Positions 9,155 to 16,884 of a stretch of 64,000 nucleotides of DNA are shown one piece after another. Origin of the DNA: Ruegeria meonggei (GTDB lineage Bacteria; Pseudomonadota; Alphaproteobacteria; Rhodobacterales; Rhodobacteraceae); the NCBI RefSeq assembly GCF_900172215.1, contig NZ_FWFP01000005.1:62001-126000 (forward strand), written 5' to 3'. Each line of letters starts with the position of its first letter. Position 1 is the first letter of the stretch. The notes below the pieces were generated by a model. The model was not told the origin of the DNA and ran no database searches. It was given only the letters and a program-made list of their open reading frames with translations. Position numbers and translations under genes: made by a program.

Positions 9155-9576
9155 TGGCCTATTGGTTGTTCAAATCCGAGCCCTCTACCTGGAGCTGGGA
9201 CCAGCAGGTTGCTAAGGGCGAAATCGGCGAAGAGTGGGACGGCGTACGCAATTATCAGGCGCGCAATTTCATGCGGCAGATGCAGGTCGGGGACCGGGGG
9301 TTCTTTTATCACTCGCAGAAAGACAAGGCGATTGTCGGCATTGTCGAGGTCTGCGCCGAGGTCCATCCCGACAGCACCACCGACGATGAGCGGTGGGAAT
9401 GCGTGGACATCAAGGCCGTTCGGCCCTTTACCACACCCGTCACTCTGGATCAGATCAAGGTCGATGAACGTCTGGATCAGATGGTGCTGGTCAGGAACTC
9501 GCGCTTGTCGGTGCAACCGGTCAGCGATGCGGAATGGCAGCTTGTGTGCGCCCTCGGTCAGACACAGGCAGACTGA
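9154..9576 (+). CDS. EVE domain-containing protein (Thy28-like)
   Basis: A 140-residue single EVE domain, a PUA-related fold thought to bind modified bases in DNA or RNA. The start YWLFKSEPSTWSW and the WDGVRNYQARNFMR segment are diagnostic, followed by GDRGFFYHS. The ATG overlaps the stop of the YciI gene by one base and completes the tsaD-gpsA-yciI-EVE run. Which modified base it recognises cannot be said. Confidence 0.93.
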   Translation: MAYWLFKSEPSTWSWDQQVAKGEIGEEWDGVRNYQARNFMRQMQVGDRGFFYHSQKDKAIVGIVEVCAEVHPDSTTDDERWECVDIKAVRPFTTPVTLDQIKVDERLDQMVLVRNSRLSVQPVSDAEWQLVCALGQTQAD

Positions 9577-9738
9577 CGCTCAAACCTGTTGTAACCCCAA
9601 TCCTTCTCAATCCTGCGGTAAAATGCTATACAAGTCGCGCTTCGCCCGGCGGGATACTTTAGAATACGCGTTTTGTGATCCCGTCGTTCTTTTGGTGTTG
9701 TCGGATTATTGATCGTTTCTGTTTGAGAGTTTGAGCCC

Positions 9739-10923
9739 ATGTCTGACGAAAAAGGCAGCACGGGGAATTTCGACAAAGGTGTCTCTGCGCAGATATCCAA
9801 AAGCTGGGAGGCGCGGCTGGAAGAGGCGCGTAATCAACGGGCTGTAGCCCTCGCTCAAAACACGCAGCCCACCAAGCAAGAAGAGCTCTCAGATCGCGCA
9901 TCCGTCGCCGTTCAGGACGACCCTGTAAAGACTGACGCTGAACCCACGCCGCTGGTGGCGAAACCACCTCTGTTCAAAAGCCAGAACAAACACCGGACCG
10001 ACCAAAACGGGCGCCGTCTTGTCGCTGTTGTTCTGGCGTCAATGCTTGCCGGTGGATTTCTGTATTGGGGGGGATCCAGCCTCTTCTCGAACTGGAAAAC
10101 TGCCGATGATTCAACTTGGGCGGATCAGAGCGCGCTTGCCGCGGTCGTTGTGGTCGAGGATGAAGACCCTCAACCGGCTGAAACCGAGCCGTCGCAGGTC
10201 CCGGTGCCAGCCATAGACCAAACTGATCTGGCAACCGATCTCACCACGGCCATGACGCCCAATAAGCCCGACATTTTCAATCCGCCAGAAGACATACAGG
10301 CCCCAACGTTATCCGTGACCCCGACAGGCTTACCCCTCATGCACCCACCGAAATACCAATCACCTGTTCAGCCGCCAGTGCTACACGCGATTTCACTACC
10401 GTTAGAAGAGCTGGTCCTGACTTCGGATAGCATCACGCAGTCAGCGTCGCAGCTGTACGATGAGTCAGAAAACCCGGCTCATTTTTTTGGCCCGTACCTA
10501 CCGGACAATGCAACAGATTCGATTAGACCAACCAATGAAGAGGCCCCGACTGCACCAAAGACCGAAGCGACCATTGATGTATCGCTGTTTGTGCCCGTTC
10601 AGGTTTCAGTCGAAACCAGCGAAAAGGCGATGCAGGTTTTGACCGATGGCAAAGCAAATGTTTCGGCGACAGCCCGGGTCGGGTATTCCGTCAGGGAAAC
10701 TCAGGTGCGCTACTATCATCCAAATGATGCTGAAATGGCCATTTCTGTGGCCGGCGCCCTAGGCGGCATTTCAAGGGATTTTACCAACGCAGGTCGCAAA
10801 ACCAGACCAGGTCGTATTGAGGTTTACCTGGCAGGAAGAGGTGGTCGCGTAGCCAGCGAAGCAAGGGCGGAACAAACCCAGTTTGATCAGTTCGTCGAAC
10901 GCCTGCTGAAAGAGCTTCAGTAA
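9739..10923 (+). CDS. Unrecognised single-pass membrane protein with proline-rich linker
   Basis: I do not recognise this 394-residue protein with certainty. Residues 1-90 are hydrophilic with a short helical stretch (SWEARLEEARNQR), residues 94-112 form one membrane helix, 120-260 are acidic and Pro/Thr-rich and probably disordered, and about 275-394 look folded. The C-terminal part contains QVRYYHPNDAEMA and PGRIEVYLAG, which loosely resemble the LytR_C / SPOR-like folds that bind cell-wall material. The predicted layout is a cytoplasmic N-terminus, one helix, and a periplasmic C-terminal domain. It stands alone, 162 bases after the EVE gene. Confidence 0.72.
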   Translation: MSDEKGSTGNFDKGVSAQISKSWEARLEEARNQRAVALAQNTQPTKQEELSDRASVAVQDDPVKTDAEPTPLVAKPPLFKSQNKHRTDQNGRRLVAVVLASMLAGGFLYWGGSSLFSNWKTADDSTWADQSALAAVVVVEDEDPQPAETEPSQVPVPAIDQTDLATDLTTAMTPNKPDIFNPPEDIQAPTLSVTPTGLPLMHPPKYQSPVQPPVLHAISLPLEELVLTSDSITQSASQLYDESENPAHFFGPYLPDNATDSIRPTNEEAPTAPKTEATIDVSLFVPVQVSVETSEKAMQVLTDGKANVSATARVGYSVRETQVRYYHPNDAEMAISVAGALGGISRDFTNAGRKTRPGRIEVYLAGRGGRVASEARAEQTQFDQFVERLLKELQ

Positions 10924-10942
10924 CTCGGACTTATAGGAAAAA

Positions 10943-10975
10943 AGGGAAGGCCCTGACGAATGCAGAACCTTCCCT
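10943..10975 (-). terminator. Hairpin with minus-strand T-tract
   Basis: An 8-base perfect inverted repeat, AGGGAAGG and CCTTCCCT, is flanked on its left by GGAAAAAA, so on the minus strand the stem is followed by a run of six T. On the plus strand no T-tract follows. It therefore looks like an intrinsic terminator for minus-strand transcription in a stretch with no clear minus-strand gene. Confidence 0.6.
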
Positions 10976-11100
10976 ACCCCCGCGTGCTCCCTACTCACCA
11001 CACGCGTCTGGAAATCTTTGGCTCTGACCGTCCTGGTCACACTGGGACATTAGCCCATTTCCCGCACCCGGCACAAACACCAAGTGCTTAAAATTGAATA

Positions 11101-11124
11101 CGCCCGCCAGAGGACTGACGGGCG
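11101..11124 (-). terminator. Possible terminator after the DUF2853 gene
   Basis: CGCCCG-C-CAG pairs with CTG-A-CGGGCG around a 4-base loop, with one mismatch. On the minus strand the hairpin is followed by TATTCAATTTT, and it lies 24 bases past the stop of the DUF2853 gene. Confidence 0.5.
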
Positions 11125-11147
11125 CCGCAAATTGGATTTGGCCCGGC

Positions 11148-11489
11148 TCAGCCGTAAATCGACTCTTTGCCAAAATGTTTGGTCAGCATGTAATAGACCA
11201 CTGCGCGGTATTTGTTACGCTCGGACATGCCATAGGTTTCCAGCACCTTGTTGATCGCTTCCGAAAGCTCCGGACCATCCGACAGGCCCAGTTTCTTGAT
11301 CAGGAAGTTGTTCTTGACCGTCTCAATCTCACCATCCTGGCTGGCCGCCACAGTTGAGGCGTCGGCGTCATAAATAGCCGGACCACAGCCGATGGTCACT
11401 TTGGTCAACAGATCCATATCGGCATCCATGCCGCATTTGGACTTCAGATCTTCTGCGTATTTGGCGATCAACTCGTCGCGTTTTCCCAT
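11148..11489 (-). CDS. DUF2853 family protein
   Basis: A small soluble, mostly helical protein of 113 residues matching the DUF2853 type: it starts MGKRDELIAKYAEDLK, has a KVTIGCGPAIYDADAS segment and ends in KYRAVVYYMLTKHFGKE. An ATG six bases further upstream abuts a GAGGAG site directly, while the chosen ATG has that site six bases away, so 11489 is the better start. No function is established for this family. It is divergent from the DUF899 gene across an AT-rich 187-base gap. Confidence 0.88.
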   Translation of the reverse strand: MGKRDELIAKYAEDLKSKCGMDADMDLLTKVTIGCGPAIYDADASTVAASQDGEIETVKNNFLIKKLGLSDGPELSEAINKVLETYGMSERNKYRAVVYYMLTKHFGKESIYG

Positions 11490-11616
11490 AGTCATCTCCT
11501 CGTTGGTTTTTTAGATGTCCCCATGCATCGCAAACGGTAGCGATATGAAGGCGATGCACAAAGGGAAAAATCGAATCCATTCCCCGTAAACACACCTCTG
11601 CAGTATCCCGGATAAA

Positions 11617-11635
11617 TTGATTTTAGTTGATTTTA
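11617..11635. promoter_or_regulatory. Direct repeat TTGATTTTA, one helical turn apart
   Basis: TTGATTTTA occurs at 11617-11625 and again at 11627-11635, a 10-base period, within the AT-rich gap between the divergent DUF2853 and DUF899 genes and 42 bases before the latter's ATG. The spacing suits a protein bound to one face of the helix, or overlapping promoter elements. No regulator can be named. Confidence 0.35.
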
Positions 11636-11676
11636 TATTTAACATATGGGTTAAATAGAGGAACAAGGAGGTTCCC

Positions 11677-12324
11677 ATGCCCGTATCCCTGCCCAACGAA
11701 TCCGCAGAATACCGCACGGCCCGCAACGCGCTGCTGGCGGCCGAAGCCGACCTGAGATCCCGAGTAGAACAGGTGGCAGCACTGCGCCGGACACTACCCA
11801 ACGGTGGCAAGGTGCCGCAGGATTATGCGTTCCGCAGCCCCGAGAATGAGATTTCCCCTATTTCCTCACTGTTTGGGTCCCATGACACATTGGCGATCTA
11901 TTCTTTGATGTATGGTCCAAACGCGACCCAGACCTGCCCGATGTGTTCCGCTTTTTTGGATGGTTTGAACGGTCAGGTCGCGCATATCGGTCAAAAGATC
12001 TCGATTGCCGTTGTCGCCGAGAATACGCCCGAAAAGCTGGCACAGTTGAAACGACAAATGGACTGGTCGGATCTGCCGCTTTTTTCGGCGCTCGGCACCG
12101 GATATCAAAGCGACTACCTTGCGCAGTCTGAGGGTGGCGATCAGTTACCTATCCTCAATGTATTCCGGCGCGATCAGGGCGGCATCCACCATTTCTGGGC
12201 GTCCGAACTGTTCTTTGAACCCAGTGACTGGCACCCCCGGCATGTGGATGCGGTTTGGCCCCTGTGGAATATTCTGGACCTGACACCGCAGGGCCGTGGC
12301 GACTTTTTCCCAACACTGCGCTGA
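11677..12324 (+). CDS. DUF899 family thioredoxin-like protein
   Basis: A 215-residue member of the DUF899 family, proteins with a thioredoxin-like fold. Its Cys-x-x-Cys motif is CPMC (Cys87 and Cys90) inside the family segment CPMCSAFLDGLNG, and it also carries LFSALGTGYQSDY and LNVFRRDQGGIHHFWASE. The start has a clear AAGGAGG site. The redox role is inferred from the fold and the CPMC motif; no partner is adjacent. A hairpin between this stop and ahcY probably ends both convergent transcripts. Confidence 0.87.
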   Translation: MPVSLPNESAEYRTARNALLAAEADLRSRVEQVAALRRTLPNGGKVPQDYAFRSPENEISPISSLFGSHDTLAIYSLMYGPNATQTCPMCSAFLDGLNGQVAHIGQKISIAVVAENTPEKLAQLKRQMDWSDLPLFSALGTGYQSDYLAQSEGGDQLPILNVFRRDQGGIHHFWASELFFEPSDWHPRHVDAVWPLWNILDLTPQGRGDFFPTLR

Positions 12325-12335
12325 ACCTATAATGA

Positions 12336-12362
12336 AAACGGCGACCGGATGGGCCGCCGTTT
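12336..12362. terminator. Terminator hairpin between convergent DUF899 and ahcY genes
   Basis: AAACGGCG pairs with CGCCGTTT (8 bases, 11-base loop), and the stem is followed on the plus strand by TCTGATTT. It sits between the two stops and could serve both directions. Confidence 0.6.
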
Positions 12363-12382
12363 CTGATTTGAGGTGGAACACC

Positions 12383-13771
12383 TCAGTACCGGTAATGCTC
12401 GGGCTTGTAAGGCCCTTCCGGTGCTACGCCGATATAGGCGGCCTGGTCATTGTCCATCTTGGTCAGCTTCACGCCGATCCGGTCCAGATGCAGGCGGGCC
12501 ACTTTCTCGTCCAGAAGCTTGGGCAGGATGTAGACCTTGTTCTCGTACTGGTCACCCTTGGTAAACAGCTCGATCTGGGCCAGCACCTGGTTGGTGAAGG
12601 ATGCCGACATCACAAACGACGGGTGGCCGGTGGCATTGCCGAGGTTCAGCAGACGACCTTCGGACAACAGGATGATGCGATTGCCCGAGGGCAGCTCGAT
12701 CATATCGACCTGTTCCTTGATGTTGGTCCATTTGTGGTTCTTCAGGCTGGCCACTTGGATTTCGTTGTCGAAGTGACCGATATTGCCGACGATGGCCATG
12801 TCCTTCATCGCGCGCATATGCTCGATTCGGATCACGTCCTTGTTTCCGGTGGTGGTGATGAAGATATCCGCGCTGGCAACTTCGTCTTCCAGCAGCGTCA
12901 CTTCAAACCCGTCCATTGCCGCCTGAAGCGCGCAGATCGGGTCGACCTCGGTCACCTTCACGCGGGCACCTGCCCCGCGCAGGGACGCGGCCGAACCTTT
13001 GCCCACGTCGCCATAGCCGCAGACCACGGCAACCTTACCGGCCATCATGGTGTCGGTGGCGCGGCGGATGCCGTCGACCAGCGATTCCTTACAGCCGTAT
13101 TTGTTGTCGAATTTCGACTTGGTGACGCTGTCGTTGACGTTAATTGCCGGGAACGGCAGTTGGCCGTCTTTCACCAGCTGATACAGGCGGTTCACGCCCG
13201 TCGTTGTTTCCTCGGACACGCCCTGAATCTGGTCGCGCATCTTGGTGAACCAACCGGGCGAGGCCGCCAAACGCTTGGCGATCTGCTTCTTGATCACCTC
13301 TTCCTCTTCCGAGCCCGGCACAGGGATGATATCTTCACCCGCTTCGGCGCGCGCGCCCAGCAGGATATACAAGGTCGCGTCGCCGCCATCGTCCAGGATC
13401 ATGTTGGGGCCGTCTGCAAACATAAAGGACTTGTCCAGGTAATCCCAATGCTCTTCCAGCGTCTGACCTTTGATGGCAAAGACCGGAACGCCCGCTTCGG
13501 CAATCGCCGCCGCAGCATGGTCCTGGGTCGAGAAAATGTTGCACGAAGCCCAGCGCACATCCGCGCCCAGTGCGACCAGGGTTTCGATCAGCACGGCAGT
13601 CTGGATGGTCATATGCAACGAGCCGACGATGCGGGCACCGCTCAGCGGCTTGCTTGCACCGTATTCGGTGCGCAGCGCCATCAAGCCCGGCATTTCGGTT
13701 TCGGCGATATCCAGTTCCTTGCGGCCAAATCCGGCCAGCGAAATGTCTTTGACGATATAGTCCCCGGCCAT
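12383..13771 (-). CDS. ahcY: Adenosylhomocysteinase
   Basis: Hydrolyses S-adenosylhomocysteine to adenosine and homocysteine, relieving product inhibition of methyltransferases. Hallmarks are [19 protein letters not shown], the substrate-site [22 protein letters not shown] region (shown in part), the NAD-binding loop [11 protein letters not shown], and the C-terminal KPEHYRY. Starting at ATG 13771 gives 462 residues, the usual alphaproteobacterial length, and this ATG has GGAG six bases upstream. An in-frame ATG at 13783 lacks such a site. A GC-rich hairpin lies in the leader. Confidence 0.98.
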   Translation of the reverse strand: MAGDYIVKDISLAGFGRKELDIAETEMPGLMALRTEYGASKPLSGARIVGSLHMTIQTAVLIETLVALGADVRWASCNIFSTQDHAAAAIAEAGVPVFAIKGQTLEEHWDYLDKSFMFADGPNMILDDGGDATLYILLGARAEAGEDIIPVPGSEEEEVIKKQIAKRLAASPGWFTKMRDQIQGVSEETTTGVNRLYQLVKDGQLPFPAINVNDSVTKSKFDNKYGCKESLVDGIRRATDTMMAGKVAVVCGYGDVGKGSAASLRGAGARVKVTEVDPICALQAAMDGFEVTLLEDEVASADIFITTTGNKDVIRIEHMRAMKDMAIVGNIGHFDNEIQVASLKNHKWTNIKEQVDMIELPSGNRIILLSEGRLLNLGNATGHPSFVMSASFTNQVLAQIELFTKGDQYENKVYILPKLLDEKVARLHLDRIGVKLTKMDNDQAAYIGVAPEGPYKPEHYRY

Positions 13772-13777
13772 CAGGTG

Positions 13778-13781
13778 CTCC
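13778..13781 (-). promoter_or_regulatory. Ribosome binding site deciding the ahcY start
   Basis: GGAG on the minus strand lies six bases before ATG 13771 and overlaps the alternative ATG at 13783, which has no comparable site. It supports the shorter 462-residue AhcY. Confidence 0.75.
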
Positions 13782-13800
13782 ATTCCGGTAAATCACAGTC

Positions 13801-13830
13801 CCGGCTGCCCCTAGCATCACTTGGGGCCGG
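13801..13830 (-). promoter_or_regulatory. Leader hairpin upstream of ahcY
   Basis: CCGG/CCGG and CCCC/GGGG pair to form an interrupted 8-base GC stem with an 11-base loop, 30 bases before the ahcY start. No match to the SAH riboswitch conserved core was seen. It could be a leader structure or chance pairing in GC-rich DNA. Confidence 0.35.
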
Positions 13831-13872
13831 TAGCAACTTGGATGACCGTAAACAGATGTTCCGCCACTTAAA

Positions 13873-14187
13873 TCAGCTGGGTTGACCCTTTGGTTCAATC
13901 TTCGGGATCGCTTCGAAAAAATCTGTGCCAACGGCGACAATACAACTAATGCCGTTCGCGCGGGTCACCAGAACAGTATAGCTTCCGGTTTCCTTCGAGG
14001 TCCAAACCTCCATGACAGCCTGTGCCCCACGCGTTTTCTGCAATCCGCCAAAGACCAGCTCTTCTGAATAGCTGCCTTTTAGCTTGGCGATCACATCTTC
14101 GCGCTCAGCACAACTTTGGGCAAAAGCGGGGGGGGCGGTGGCGGCCATTCCAAAGGCCAGAGAAATTCCAAACAGTCGCTTAAACAT
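13873..14187 (-). CDS. Small secreted protein, unknown function
   Basis: A 104-residue protein with a Sec signal peptide (about residues 1-23: basic start, hydrophobic core, APPAFAQ cleavage region). The mature part starts with a cysteine (SCAERED) and has a second one in ISCIVAVG, which may pair as a disulfide. Starting at 14187 is supported by an AAAGGAG site; the longer frame upstream has no signal-peptide logic. The sequence ILVTRANGISC-like resembles small periplasmic proteins found widely in Roseobacters, but I cannot give a function. It lies about 100 bases upstream of ahcY on the same strand. Confidence 0.8.
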   Translation of the reverse strand: MFKRLFGISLAFGMAATAPPAFAQSCAEREDVIAKLKGSYSEELVFGGLQKTRGAQAVMEVWTSKETGSYTVLVTRANGISCIVAVGTDFFEAIPKIEPKGQPS

Positions 14188-14392
14188 AGCGGGCTCCTTT
14201 CGATACGGGTTACGTTCCGAGAGGGGCACACTGGGAGGAGCATGCGCCCCCCTCAGCACAAATGTCGGTATCAACAGGTGTCGATGCAAAGCACGAATGC
14301 TCAAGAAAAAGTTGGCAGCTGTTGATATCGACAGGTACATCATAGCACAAAAACGCGAAACTTACGTGTTCGACTTCACAAGGCATGGCATA

Positions 14393-14986
14393 ATGGCAAC
14401 ACAAGCAAGAGCATGGCAGAGGATGCTGTCGGGGCGCAGGCTGGACTTGCTGGACCCGACTCCGGTGGACATCGAAATCGAAGATATCGCCCACGGACTG
14501 GCCTTTGTGGCGCGCTGGAACGGCCAGACGGCGGGCGATTTCGCCTATTCCGTGGCCGAGCATTCCCTGCTGGTCGAAGAGCTTTTTGGCCGCATCGCGT
14601 CCAAAGCACCGATGAAATGGCGGCTGGCGGCCCTGTTACACGACGCCCCCGAATATGTGATCGGAGATATGATCTCTCCGGTAAAATCCGCCGTCGGCCC
14701 CGGTTACGGCGCGCTGGATGACCGGCTGACGGCGGCAATCCACATCCGGTTCGGCCTGCCCGCAGCGGTGCCTGCGACAGTAAAACGACAGATAAAAAAG
14801 GCCGACAAGATCAGCGCCTGGATGGAGGCCACACAGATTGCCGGGTTTTCCGACGGTGAGGCCACCAAGTTCTTTGGCCGCCCGGACATGTCGGTAATGG
14901 AAGGGCTGGAGATCCGGTTGCGCCCGCCGGTTGAGGTGCGGCGGGCGTTTACCGACCGGCATCAGGTGCTATTAGCCCAGCTCTAA
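14393..14986 (+). CDS. HD-domain phosphohydrolase (YfbR-like)
   Basis: A 197-residue HD-domain hydrolase, similar to the YfbR 5'-deoxynucleotidase group. Metal ligands are visible as His57 in VAEHSLLV and His83-Asp84 in ALLHDAPEYVIGD. It starts MATQARAWQRMLSGRRLDLLDP, a common alphaproteobacterial form of the protein. The frame is open 300 bases further upstream, but that part overlaps the divergent small-protein gene and is not credible. Substrate is probably a nucleotide monophosphate, by analogy only. It converges on the VOC gene with a 4-base overlap. Confidence 0.88.
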   Translation: MATQARAWQRMLSGRRLDLLDPTPVDIEIEDIAHGLAFVARWNGQTAGDFAYSVAEHSLLVEELFGRIASKAPMKWRLAALLHDAPEYVIGDMISPVKSAVGPGYGALDDRLTAAIHIRFGLPAAVPATVKRQIKKADKISAWMEATQIAGFSDGEATKFFGRPDMSVMEGLEIRLRPPVEVRRAFTDRHQVLLAQL

Positions 14987-15354
14987 CCAAACACGTAAAA
15001 GCACAGCTTGTTGCCATCCAGATCGCGGGCATAGGCCCCGTAAAAGCGATCCGGGACACGTTGGCCGGGCTCGCCCTCGTCGGTGGCACCAAGGCTGATG
15101 GCCTTGTCGTACAGGGCCTTAGCTTCATCCTTCGAGGCCGCCGCAAAGGCAATCATATTGCCGTTCCCAACCGCGCACTCATCTCCGTCATACGGTGTGC
15201 AGACAGCCAACATCGGTGCCGCAGGATCATTGCCGATAAAGACAATGCGCCCGGCATCGATCACAACTTTGGCACCCTTGTCAGAGAACAGGTTTGTATA
15301 AAAATCTGTCGCACGCTTCAAATCTGAAACGCCGATCGTCACATATCCGATCAT
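14983..15354 (-). CDS. VOC (glyoxalase/dioxygenase fold) family protein
   Basis: A 123-residue vicinal-oxygen-chelate domain. It starts IGYVTIGVSDLKRATDFY, the usual first beta-alpha element, and ends RDLDGNKLCFYVFG, where the RDxDGNK pattern is typical. These small proteins occur as metal enzymes or as ligand-binding proteins, and the sequence does not settle which. It converges on the HD-domain gene. Confidence 0.9.
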   Translation of the reverse strand: MIGYVTIGVSDLKRATDFYTNLFSDKGAKVVIDAGRIVFIGNDPAAPMLAVCTPYDGDECAVGNGNMIAFAAASKDEAKALYDKAISLGATDEGEPGQRVPDRFYGAYARDLDGNKLCFYVFG

Positions 15355-15817
15355 GGGTCTATCCTGTTTTTAGTGGGTTGAGATTTGACCCCGACACTCA
15401 GGCATACCCTGGCAAGTATCAAGTCACTAAACTGTTAGGCTGGGCAGGTGTAGGACCACCAACGAAGACTAAGGCCAGCCACTAACCGATTCCATCATTG
15501 GCTGCCTGGACAAGGCGGTGATAGAGGGTTCAGAGATCAGACTTAAACCACCGGTTTTTGTAGGGCGGGCGCCTATGGATCGACACGTGGCGCTGATAGG
15601 CTTACTTTAGCAATTGGTGTTGATCCAATGTCCGTTCTGAGCCCAAAGCGGACCAAATATCGGTCAGTCAAACCATTCGCCCTTCCAATACCAAAAAAGC
15701 AATTTTCGCTTCTTACCTTTCCGAAATTTCCCGTTTCGGTTGGCCATCGGACGGCAAACGATTCTATCAACACGCGCTCTTGGATCAATAAGCACACGTC
15801 GTTTCGAACACTGCCAG
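15355..15817. other. Gene-free AT-richer stretch, possible decayed DNA
   Basis: No convincing gene is seen on either strand. Short open frames exist (about 70-78 codons) but lack ribosome sites and recognisable products. The base composition is lower in GC than the flanks. GTCCG at 15630-15634 and CGGAC at 15649-15653 form a short inverted repeat around TTCTGAGCCCAAAG, which could be a dispersed intergenic repeat. No insertion-sequence ends were found. Confidence 0.5.
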
Positions 15818-16327
15818 TTATTCGTGAGCTGTTCCAATCATCAAACTATCGATCAGCACGCTAAGCAATTCGCCGCGATTATGAGTACCAGACTTTCGGT
15901 AGATAGCATGCAAATGGGCCTTCACGGTCCCTTCTGCACAGTTCCGCACTGCGGCAATTTCTGATATCTCTAGCCCCTTCACCAAAAATGTCGCAACATC
16001 GGTCTCCGAGGGTGAAAGTTTCCAGACATTGAAATGGGCATTGATGATGTCATGTACTGCAGCGCTCGCTACGTTCAAGCTCTGCTCCAATTGTGCTTTT
16101 CCGCGTAGCAGTTCACGCAGATAGTGCACCTCGAACATCATTGCTGCGAGCATGCAGAGCGTTGCTAGAGTTTCTATGCCAAGATGAAGAGAAATTTTGG
16201 GGCTCGCCATTTCTCGGTAATCGGCGATCACATCGCCAACAAAAAAAACAACACAAGCAAACTGTGCCACTACTAATAACGCTAACCCGACCGGTATTTT
16301 TGCGTCAGTTTCGAAGATGCCTCTCAT
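15818..16327 (-). CDS. Membrane-anchored LuxR-type transcriptional regulator
   Basis: A 169-residue protein with two predicted membrane helices (about residues 12-36 and 47-70), a short linker helix (about 72-90), and a C-terminal LuxR/GerE helix-turn-helix (about 100-160). The HTH contains LSPSETDVATFLVKGLEISEIA and the recognition region EGTVKAHLHAIYRKSG, split here for reading. It has no autoinducer-binding or receiver domain, so any signal would be sensed in the membrane or by a partner. Its AT-rich surroundings differ from the flanks and suggest acquisition. A lux-box-like palindrome lies about 140 bases upstream. Confidence 0.82.
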   Translation of the reverse strand: MRGIFETDAKIPVGLALLVVAQFACVVFFVGDVIADYREMASPKISLHLGIETLATLCMLAAMMFEVHYLRELLRGKAQLEQSLNVASAAVHDIINAHFNVWKLSPSETDVATFLVKGLEISEIAAVRNCAEGTVKAHLHAIYRKSGTHNRGELLSVLIDSLMIGTAHE

Positions 16328-16884
16328 CGCACAGCACCATACCGGGTAGGGGTATCTTTGTAACCCCCGACTTGGTGAAAAGCAGAATGAAAGCTGAGAC
16401 CGATATTTGTGCGCACTACAGTTTCGAATCCGGCATGCACCTGTATCTATCCGAATGTGGTCGTAAGTTGTAGCCGACTACAACTCGGGTTTATGGCCAA
16501 ATATGCGAGTTATCGCAAAGTGAATGTCACTTGCAGTACTTCGACATCATTTCGCTGACATTCGTTTCGGCAGTGGGCTCTGAGATCAAAAATGGAGTTT
16601 GTGGCTATTTGTTGGATGTCGCTTGGCTGCTTCGCTTACTCGAAAATACGGGCATAACTTGAAGTCATTGATCGTTCCGAATTCGGACTAATGAGCTGAG
16701 TTCCTTTCTCCCAAAGTCAAGTGTTCGTAACAAGTTGGCTCCAGTAAAAGGTGGCAAGAAATGGCTGGAAAATACGGTAGCCCTTCAAAAAACACTGTTC
16801 TCGCGTGTTTTCTGGAGCGAATTAGAGCAGAATTGAATAGTTGTTTGGCTGTTCACAAGCACATTTCTTTCACCAACGGTACGG
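16328..16884. other. Intergenic region between divergent luxR-type and FkbM genes
   Basis: 557 bases with no supported gene on either strand, AT-richer than average, with stops in all frames. It must hold promoters for both divergent genes. The one clear structure is a 20-base palindrome at 16466-16485. No tRNA, terminator or mobile-element end was recognised. Confidence 0.6.
16466..16485. promoter_or_regulatory. Perfect palindrome resembling a lux box
   Basis: AGTTGTAG-CCGA-CTACAACT is an exact 8-base inverted repeat with a 4-base centre, 20 bases overall. LuxR-type operators have the same overall size and a TGTAG/CTACA-like core. It lies between the divergent LuxR-type regulator (start 16327) and the FkbM gene (16885), so it may be the regulator's own operator. 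Binding is inference. Confidence 0.5.

Noticed and set aside
13784..13870. SAH or SAM/SAH riboswitch before ahcY
   Set aside because: The conserved cores known for these classes were not found; only a simple hairpin is visible.
12296..13885. Plus-strand open frame of 529 codons
   Set aside because: Antisense to ahcY, a highly conserved gene. The frame is open because of GC-rich codon bias.
14084..14392. N-terminal extension of the HD-domain protein
   Set aside because: It runs through the divergent small secreted-protein gene and its promoter and has no family similarity; ATG 14393 fits known homologues.
15573..15864. Overlapping 70-80 codon frames on both strands
   Set aside because: No ribosome sites, no family features and AT-rich composition; more likely non-coding or decayed.
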